Shown one piece after another: positions 56,110-64,000 of a stretch of DNA of 64,000 bases (within the stretch, counting starts at the first letter, position 1; the number at the start of each line of letters is the position of its first letter). This stretch comes from Lottia gigantea. Its lineage: Eukaryota > Mollusca > Gastropoda > Lottiidae. Under the pieces are notes generated by a model. The model made no database searches and was not told the origin of the DNA. It saw only the letters and a list, made by a program, of their open reading frames with translations. The DNA lies in assembly GCF_000327385.1 (NCBI RefSeq), contig NW_008710950.1, positions 893,789 through 957,788 of the forward strand, read 5' to 3'. Position numbers and translations under genes: made by a program.

Positions 56110-57317
56110 TTTTATACGCCCACACATAAGATGGGCGTATATTGTAATCGCCCTGTTGTTCCGTCCATCCGTCCGTTCACATTTGGATCATGCTCACTCT
56201 ACAGGCTACAATTCTTTACAGATTCTTTTGATTTTGATTTTGTTTGTCAATGTCATTATGAAGATTATCCCTGTTGATTTTCGTGATGATCGGATAATTT
56301 TTCACCGAAATATCGTGTCTGACTTGACGTTTCACTCTATTAGCTATATTGTGCAACTGGTGCTCACTCTTCAGGCTACAATTCTTAACAGATTCTTTTC
56401 ATTTTGATTTTGTTTGTCAATATCATTATGAAGATGATCCCTATCGATTTCTTGACGATCGGATAATTTTTCACTGAAATATCGTGTCTGTCTTGACGTT
56501 TCCGCAGTAAATCCACGGGCGACAATTCTTTACAGGTTCTTTTGATAATCTGATCTTGTTGAAACTTGGTATGCATGTATGTATTGATGAGATCTCGGTC
56601 AAGTTCGAACTTAGTAATAATCAGATGAACGGTTGCACAGTTATTGCCCTTGTCTTAGTAAAAACACGCTAAATTTGGCTTGTATGCACGATAAAGGCTG
56701 CAATTTTTATCTGATCTTGTTGAAACTTGGTATGCATGTATATATTGATGAGATCTCGGTCCAGTTCGAAATCGGTAGTAATCAGGCGAATGGTTTCTGA
56801 GCTATTGCCCTTGACTTAGTAAAAACACATCAAATTTGCCTTGTGGACACGATAGAGGCTACAGTTTTTATCCGATCTTCATGAAACTAGGTATGCATAT
56901 ATATGTTGATGAGATCTCAGTTGAGTTCTTAATTGGTAACAATTGAATGAAGGGTTTCGAAGTTATTTCCCTTGACTTAGTAAAAACTTGTCAAATTCAG
57001 CCTGCAGGCGCGATAGAGACAACAGTTTTTATCCAATCTTGATGAAACTAGATGCATGTATAAATTAATGAGATTTCGGTCAAGTTAGAAATTGGTTAAA
57101 AAATTGGATGAACCATTTCAGAGTTATTGCCCTTATGTGTACAGAGATGAAACATTGTTCATGTTTGAATTTGATGATAATTTTATGAACTGTTTCAGGT
57201 TTTTGTCTTGATTTTAAGATTATTTGAAAATTCATTATTAAACCAGTAAATATTTTGTTAACATTTCTGACAGCTGACAGTAGTGGGCGTATGTTACCTT
57301 GCCTGGCAAGCTATCTT
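56110..57317 (+). repeat. TACGCCCAC/GGCAAGCTATCTT family, long copy
   Basis: It starts TTTATACGCCCACACATAAGATGGGCG and ends TTGCCTGGCAAGCTATCTTG. The interior has about four ~120-base repeats of GATCTTGTTGAAACTTGGTATGCATG ... GTTATTGCCCTTG, a different internal sequence from other copies, so it marks another subfamily. Confidence 0.8.
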
Positions 57318-57982
57318 GAAAATTTTGATTGTTTTGAAAAAACTTGACTGTACAGGGACAGAACTACATTTAGGCATATTTTGACGAGAAAAAAGAAAAA
57401 TTGTTTAAAAAATAGAAATATCAATATGATATCTGCTAAATGTGAGCTTATAGTTTTTGGTAAGGGTGGTTACTGTTTGAACTCATAGCAATGAAAGACT
57501 TCAAAGACAAAAGGAATTTTGCCTCTGAGTGTGTATACCTATATTTTCAATTTTACTTTTCACTCAATGAAATTTTTGGGACTGTAAATAGAGCAAAAAG
57601 TTATTTATATAAAATCAATGAATGGGAACAGCATCCCTCTAGGACAGAAATGTGTGTTAGATTAGAAACTAAAGGTACCATTACCTAAAGCATTTGAAAC
57701 TTTTTATATAATTGTAAAAACAAAAAAAAATGTTATGTTACCTTTTTTTGGACATGTTTCTGCAATCATATGATCAGAATAAATTTTTTCACCAAATACC
57801 TCAACCAGGGCTCCAAGAAACTCGGCAATAAAAGTTTAATGTTTGAATCAGTTGACAATTATATTTTGGTCTATCTCTTTCAGATTTGGAGATTACAATC
57901 AACCAAAATGGTTTTAAACTGCAGCTTTAAAAAACATTGGTGTTGATGTTTCTATTTGTTACTTTTATCATATTGGTTCAAA
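57318..57982. promoter_or_regulatory. Upstream region of CLPTM1L
   Basis: No earlier coding exon is seen. An acceptor-like CTCTTTCAG ends at 57890, so the first coding exon may begin there with a 92-base untranslated leader. No core promoter element is evident. Confidence 0.35.
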
Positions 57983-60900
57983 ATGAATTTTTCTCTCACA
58001 TACATATTAGTTGCTGTAGTCATAGCTTATATAGCACATTCTTCTTGGGTGTTATATCAATTATTTAATCCTAAACCCTGTACAAAACAGCCATGTTTGA
58101 AGGCTTATATTTCTCGAAAGCCGAAATTGGAGGTAAAGTTATATTGTGTTATTTCATCTGTAAATAGCTTGCATGTTTACATATTAAACAATGGCTTTTG
58201 TTATTAGAAAAAAACAAAAAAAACATCAAATTTCACAGAATAAATCAACAAAGAAAAACTTGATTTTGACAGGCTGAATTTATTTTACAATACAAGTTGA
58301 TTTTATTTAGATGCATATTTATACATCCACTAAGAAGACACAGATATCAGAAAAAGATCTCTCTCTTGTTTGGAAGAATTCAAATTTTGATCTTCATAAT
58401 ACAGAAGCAAGGTAATAATTTTAATCCTATGATTATTTTAATTTTGTTGTTGACATGTTTGAGTGTACCTTAAATTTCTTGGATTGAATACCATGAGACT
58501 ATTATGTTTGTGTTTATTTTTTACTTCAAATGAGTCTGATATTGCCTTCATTTTGTTTCAATTTCTAGGGAATTTAATGTTTCAATACCATGGAAAACAA
58601 GAAAAAATGGTACCTTATTTGCTCATGTGTTTGTTCTTCCAAAGAAATCTGATCCATTCGTTAGCGAATTGGTTTCTCATAGTTATACATCATTAACTAC
58701 CTATGCAATACCAAAAGCCCTAGCCATAAATCTATTAGGGAACTCTGGAAGAAATGTAAGTTGACATCTATGTTATAGTACAGATAATTAAAATATTTTG
58801 ATACATACAAATCTAAACGCTTTGAGTACGCTACTTGCATTTAGTGCAGCTTGGGGCCACTTCTGTTTGAAGCTTTTTGTAGCTTTTTGTTTGTTACATA
58901 ACTTTTATTAAATAGTGGAAATCTTTCATTCCTATTGATGTCCTAGCTATTATTTTCTTTATGTAAAATGAAAGTACAAGTCAACCACCTCTAGGTTATT
59001 ATTTATTGCATAAATGAATCAAGAGGATAATGATTATATTTAAGTTTTGATGTATTTGGGATATAACTTTATTGAATAACACAAATACATTAATTTAAAA
59101 AAAACTTGACATTAATGTTAATATTATAAGAATTAATTTATTTTTCTACAAATGTAAAAGCTTAAAAATGATGTGATAAGGATATGTACCTTAGTTGATA
59201 ATGCTGTTTTATCATATTGCAGAAAAGTGGGTATATTGGTCCAAATAAACCTGTCACACATTGGAGACAAAAATTAACTATAAGTGTTATGGAAGATGAT
59301 ATAGCTTTTGATAGAATGGGTATACCAGCTGAAGTATTTAGATATATGAAGTATGTAATCATGATATCTCTTACATTTTAAAAGCAATTATAATTGTACC
59401 AAATCTTTCTACGATTTTTTTTTTAGCCCACATGAAATAAGGGTCCTATATATGGCGTCAAACATATCTGTATGTTGGTCCGTCAATCTGTCCACGATTG
59501 CTCGTAATCACAATCCTTGACAGATTTTGACGAAACTCGGAGTGAATGTTTTTCACCCAGGGATAATTCCTATTTAAAAATGAAAAATATTAAGTATGAG
59601 TTATTGCCCTTGTTCTTGAAAATGCGTTCAACTTGTAGCATGTAAAAATTCTTAACAGATTTGACGAAATTGATAGGTGTTTTTGTTATCACCCAAGGAT
59701 GAACTTTATTGAAAGTCAGAAGAATCATAAAATATTTGATATGAATTATTGCCCATGTTCTTGAAAACGTTTTCAATTTTTAACTCGTAAACACAAAAAG
59801 GCACGATTCTTGCCTGATTTTGATAAAACTTGGTTATATTATTCAGTATCGCCCCAAAAAGTTCGAAAGAAGTGAATGACTGATGATTGTTACTGTACTG
59901 CTAAATATTTTTATTCAAAGTCAAAGCTACAATTGGGTGTATATTACCTTGCTTGGCAAGCTTTCTTTATCAAACCTTGTACATGACATCAAGAAAGTAG
60001 AGATTTAGTAAAAAATTTTAATTGAAATCATTTTAAATAAGATAATATAGGTTTATGCTATTTTGATATTCATATTAGTAGATACATTAAAAATAGCAAA
60101 CTAACTGTCACACCTGGTAAACCTGCCATACTGGTGACATCTGCTACATCTACTGTAGTGGAACTATTCTAAATGAATATGAACATATTTTGTGATTGAT
60201 AAAATTTGTGATTTAAAGCTAATAAATGAAAGATTGATGTTTAATAAAATATTTTTTAGAATGATGTTAAGCTGTGTGGTCGTTCTGAAAGGCATGAGGA
60301 ATTTGATTGTAGCATCAGTTTGATTGTCTGATCTACTGATATAACTAATCATCAATAACATCATTATGATCATTATGCTGATGATGTATTTGACCCCCCC
60401 ATGTCTTGACATTGTAATCACATGTTATATGTAGCCAGGGGCAGGGTTGCTGCTATTGAAATTGTTGAATCAAATTTATGACAATTTCAAAATAATTAAC
60501 AGTTTAAAAACAGTTGAAATTTCACATGTGGAAGTGCCGTGCCATAGACCGAAATCCCCAATGAATCTTGCACCTTCCAATACCCCAGACATTAAAAAAT
60601 ACAATTGTATTGTTTTGGTGCCTTCTTACACATATCTTGGGGAGAAACCATATAAAAAAATTATTTTGACCTTTTATATATGCCCACATGAAATGGGGGG
60701 CGTAAAGCTATATATTGCCATCACCAATGTTTGTCCTTCTGTCAACAATTGCTCGTAAACACTCTACAAGGCACAATTCTTGACTGATTTTGAGGAAACT
60801 TGGTATGGTTGTTAATATTGACCCATGGATGAATCCTATTGAAAATCAGAAAAATTGAGTTATTGCCCTTGTTCTTGAAACACTCGTAAACACTCCAGAA

Positions 60901-63618
60901 GATTTTGAGGAAAATTGGTGTTTGTAATCACCAAAGGATAAACCTTATTGAAAATCAGAAAAATGATTAGAATGAGTTCTTGAAAATGCATTCAATATTT
61001 AGCACGTAAACTTGGTGTTTGTAATCACCAAAGGATGAACCCTATCGAAAATCAGAAAATCGCAAAACGTTTAGTATGAGTTAGTTTTAGCCTGTAAACA
61101 TTCTAGAAGGCCCAATTCTTGACAGATTTGATGATATTTGGTAACATTATTCAGCATCAGCCTCAAAAAGTTCGAAAGAAGTGTACGTCTGAAGGTTGAA
61201 TATTTCACACTGGTTACTGCATTGCCGAATATTTTTCATTTAATATCAAAGCTGCCAGTGGGCGTATATTACCTTGCCTGGCAAGCTATCTTTTAGAAAA
61301 GAAGAGGTTAATAAAGGATATAATGCTTCTCTTGTATCCCCACTGATTTCAGCAAATTTATATGTGAACTTCAAATGAACCTCTTAAATTAATGATTTCC
61401 TTATAGAATAAGTCGTACAGGGGAATATTTACCAGTATTATATATTGATGAATTAGCTTTTAGAACTAAAGATTTGTTGGTAAGTATACATTATTTACTA
61501 TTATTCTTAAAAATGTACAAGATTATTTTTATTTTTAAAATGAGGTATCTATGCAAATGTAGATTGTCACAATTCATTTAACTCAAGGAATGTCTTAGTA
61601 ATCAATTCTCATTTAATGCTACTAAAAAGGAACACCTATTTCACGGTTTCTAGTAGTCAAGAGTAGTTTTGGTATATCTTTTGACATACCATAGCATACA
61701 AGATTAGTGATTATGGTTATACAAACTGTTAAATACACATATTCTCAGTTTTGAATTAACAATCCCAATTGTTTTAATTGCAGGAAGTCAACAATAGTCA
61801 TACTTTACCATTAACTGTTACCTATACACCTATATCAGTCGGAAAACTAAGAATGTGGCACAATGTTCAAGAATCATTTAAAATGTTAAAAGGGTTAGGT
61901 GAGGAAAGTCTAGATCAATTTGGAACATTATTTTTATACCCCCCACATGAAATGGGGTAATAAATAATAAAACTTGACATCAAGTACCATCCTTTAATAC
62001 CAAACGCTAGTGGAATTGGTGATTCCATCAAAAAGTCTTCTGTGATTGGTTATTGCTGTCTGCTTTTTATACGCCCACATGAAATGGGGGATTCATATTG
62101 TTGTCATGTCCATCAGTCCATCCATCCACAATTGCTTGTAAATACTCTAGAAGGTGCAATTCTTGAGTGATTTTCAGGAAAATATAAGTTATTGCCCTTG
62201 TTCTTGAAACGTTCATAAACACTCTAGAAGATTTTGAGGAAATTAGGTTTGAGTGTTTGTTATCACCCAAGGATGAACCCTATTGAAAATCAAAAAATCG
62301 AAAAAATATATAGTATGAGTTATTGCCCTTGTTCTTGAAAACGCCTTAAATTTTTAGCTCATAAACACCCTAGAAGGCATGATTCTTGACAGATTTTGAC
62401 CAATCTTGCTGTGAGTGTTTGTAATCACTAAAGGATGAACCCTATCGAGAATCAGAAGAATTGAAAATATTCTGTATGATTAATTGTTCTCAATTTTAAA
62501 AAACGCATTCAATTTGGAGCTCGTAAACACTCTTAACAGATTATGACAAAATTTGGTGAAATTATTTATTGTCACCCATTGATGAATCCTTTTGAAAATC
62601 AAAAAATGTTTAATAGGAGTTATTGACCTCCTCTTGAAAAAGCTTCAATTTTTAGCTTGTAAACACTTAAAGGCACAATTCTTGCTGGATTTTATCAAAA
62701 CTTGGTAATAATATTCAGTATTGCCCCAAAAAGTTAAAAAGAAGTGTATGACTGAAGATTGAATATTTCATACTGGTAATTGTTACTGTACTGCTGAATG
62801 TTTTTATTCAAAATCAAAGCTGCTAGTGGGTGTATATTCCATTATCTGGCAAGCTATCTTCATTTTGGGATCACCACTTGAAATGGGGTACAAATCTGAT
62901 GAATATTCACAAAAAAAAACTATATGTCATGCTACAAATATCTTGACATTTTGGTATTTTTAATTTTTTTGTTGTTTCCAATTTAATAGTTTGCCTCACT
63001 GTAAGTGAGCTCTAACTTTTGTTCTGAATTTTGTATTATTTCAGGTTTTACAGAGAAGGATACTGATGAAATAAAAGGCATATTTTCAGACACTAATTTT
63101 TATTTTTTATTGTTAACTTTTTCTGTAGCAGCATTTCATGTAAGTAGTGTAGATTACCAAATTGATTATTATTGGTAAAGATATTTGATTACAAATAATT
63201 ATTGAAAGAAAGAATTGACATATTTTTTTATGAAAAACGTATAAAAATGAAAACTGATCATGGTATAATGATCGAATGTGTTTCCCCTTTTGTTCAATCT
63301 GCTGCCCCTAAACAGTTGATTTTGTCTTTCAAAGTTTAATGTGCACTTTTAAATGTCTATTAATTCAGATTTATGGAATCTTACTGTATTTAATTTCTTT
63401 ATTTTAGTATTGAATGATATTTTTTCCAGTTGCTATTCGATTTTCTGGCTTTTAAGAATGAAATTCATTATTGGAAAGATAGAAAAGATATGGTTGGATT
63501 GTCATCAAGAGCTGTTATATGGCGTTGTGTATCTACTATTATTATCTTCTTTTACTTGTTTGATGAAAATACCAGCTTACTGGTAGTTATTCCAGCTGGT
63601 ATTGGTACTCTGATAGAG
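57983..63618 (+). CDS. CLPTM1L: CLPTM1-like protein (lipid scramblase CLPTM1L), 3' part outside window
   Basis: Exons 57983-58132, 58311-58411, 58569-58755, 59223-59350, 61407-61479, 61784-61898, 63045-63139, 63430-63618; all phases agree, giving 346 residues (human about 538). The N-terminus [20 protein letters not shown] is a membrane anchor, followed by [18 protein letters not shown] as in human CLPTM1L. Then [20 protein letters not shown] (lumenal domain), [30 protein letters not shown], and in exons 7-8 the first multi-helix part ([46 protein letters not shown]). The vertebrate protein is an ER scramblase in GPI-anchor synthesis. Introns 4 and 6 are full of one dispersed repeat family. 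No defect is seen. Confidence 0.95.
59423..59969 (+). repeat. TACGCCCAC/GGCAAGCTATCTT family copy in CLPTM1L intron 4
   Basis: It begins TTTTAGCCCACATGAAATAAGGG (decayed start), has three internal repeats of the GTTATTGCCCTTGTTCTTGAAAA type, and ends ATTACCTTGCTTGGCAAGC. Confidence 0.75.
60673..61294 (+). repeat. TACGCCCAC/GGCAAGCTATCTT family copy in CLPTM1L intron 4
   Basis: It begins TTTATATATGCCCACATGAAATGGGGGGCG and ends GTATATTACCTTGCCTGGCAAGCTATCTT, both ends well preserved. It ends about 110 bases before exon 5. Confidence 0.8.
61932..61960 (+). repeat. Fragment: 5' end only of the same family
   Basis: TTTTATACCCCCCACATGAAATGGGG lies directly after the exon 6 donor; the rest of the element is missing. 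Confidence 0.55.
62063..62871 (+). repeat. TACGCCCAC/GGCAAGCTATCTT family copy in CLPTM1L intron 6
   Basis: It begins TTTTATACGCCCACATGAAATGGGGG and ends TCTGGCAAGCTATCTTC. Four internal ~150-base repeats of CACTCTAGAAGG ... CAAGGATGAACCCTAT ... GTTATTGCCCTTGTTCTTG. Confidence 0.8.
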
Positions 63619-63799
63619 GTATTGTATATTTCTATTGGAACGATCAATGAAAACTTTGTTCACATTTTAGTTTTATACCAGTTTGTGCTCTTTTGTGATA
63701 AAGAAGATATTGTTTTTTTTTTTTCATCTCCAATAATGAGGTGTCATCCCAATTACTAAGATGTTTTTCTTTGTGGAAAACTGAACCCCCTTTCTCAAA

Positions 63800-64000
63800 A
63801 TATGATTAAATCAAGATTCTGTTTACATGGTATCACGCAATGGTCACATGCATTCTGTATATATCTGTGTAAACAGAATGTAAATTTAAGCTCCACATTT
63901 AAAGGGCCACTACACAACTTCTATGTCGTCTGCTTCTACATCTTGAGTCCAATCCAATCCAAATTCCAACAATATTATGAATTCTGGACTTATTTCGAAC
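63800..64000. repeat. Dispersed fold-back repeat, copy 2 (cut by window end)
   Basis: ATTCTGTTTACA (63816-63827) and TGTAAACAGAAT (63868-63879) form a perfect inverted pair. Downstream text (CCAAATTCCAACAATATTATGAATTCTGGACTTATTT) matches copy 1 at 8948-8990. Confidence 0.65.

Noticed and set aside
57491-57688. 65-codon frame upstream of CLPTM1L
   Set aside because: No domain, no splice sites linking it to the gene, and an AT-rich chance composition.
60447-60758. 103-codon frame in CLPTM1L intron 4 as a possible extra exon
   Set aside because: It does not extend the CLPTM1L alignment (exon 4 joins exon 5 exactly) and its end is inside a dispersed repeat.
61899-61960. Read-through of CLPTM1L exon 6 into [18 protein letters not shown]
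   Set aside because: The donor at 61899 restores the family sequence with exon 7 ([12 protein letters not shown]); the extension ends in a repeat fragment.
1-64000. tRNA, rRNA or bacterial-type operons
   Set aside because: None was recognised; gene structure is eukaryotic throughout.

Overview
This is animal nuclear DNA: AT-rich, with multi-exon genes using GT-AG introns and very many transposable elements. The families present (GT92 glycosyltransferase, THAP/DDE_Tnp_4 gene, Penelope-like elements with GIY-YIG endonuclease, Bel/Pao and Gypsy fossils, many small TIR elements) suit a marine invertebrate, most likely a mollusc. The phylum is inferred, not proven.

Three host genes can be read, all on the + strand. 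(1) Mevalonate diphosphate decarboxylase (MVD), 5889-13047: eleven exons covering all but the first ~23 residues, whose exon lies upstream of the window. (2) A GT92 (DUF23) type II membrane glycosyltransferase, 44653-46695: two exons, complete, 482 residues. (3) CLPTM1L, 57983-63618: eight exons giving 346 of about 540 residues, running off the right edge. A possible fourth is a THAP plus HTH_Tnp_4 gene on the minus strand (37504-38976), which is more likely a Harbinger-type transposon remnant.

The rest is mostly repeats. 1-5807 is a tandem array of three ~2-kb units ending in a hairpin plus CTAGT (Helitron/Helentron-like), lying in MVD intron 1. MVD introns also hold several MITEs, a Tc1-like transposase remnant and a hAT-type MITE with a perfect 8-bp target duplication. 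13.3-30.9 kb is a nest of retroelements: a Gypsy fossil (minus), a Penelope-like element (plus), a Bel/Pao fossil (minus), a second and divergent Penelope-like element (minus) bracketed by inverted ~385-bp satellite arrays, and a third Penelope-like copy (plus) cut by a 380-N assembly gap. 31-44 kb holds a truncated LINE, several dispersed families and tandem arrays. 47-57 kb holds a TIR MITE, a hAT transposase remnant, an inverted minisatellite and a small Gypsy fragment.

The most interesting system is the Penelope-like element. Two clearly different lineages in this window each carry, upstream of the reverse transcriptase and GIY-YIG endonuclease, a domain that reads as an SGNH/GDSL-type hydrolase (GSSN, GLNN and DNxHW blocks). 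Other notable points are nuclear-receptor (AGGTCA DR1) and ETS (CCGGAAGT) motifs amplified inside the Helitron-like array, a TTAA-flanked MITE family in two orientations, and a fold-back element whose two arms differ between copies by matched changes.
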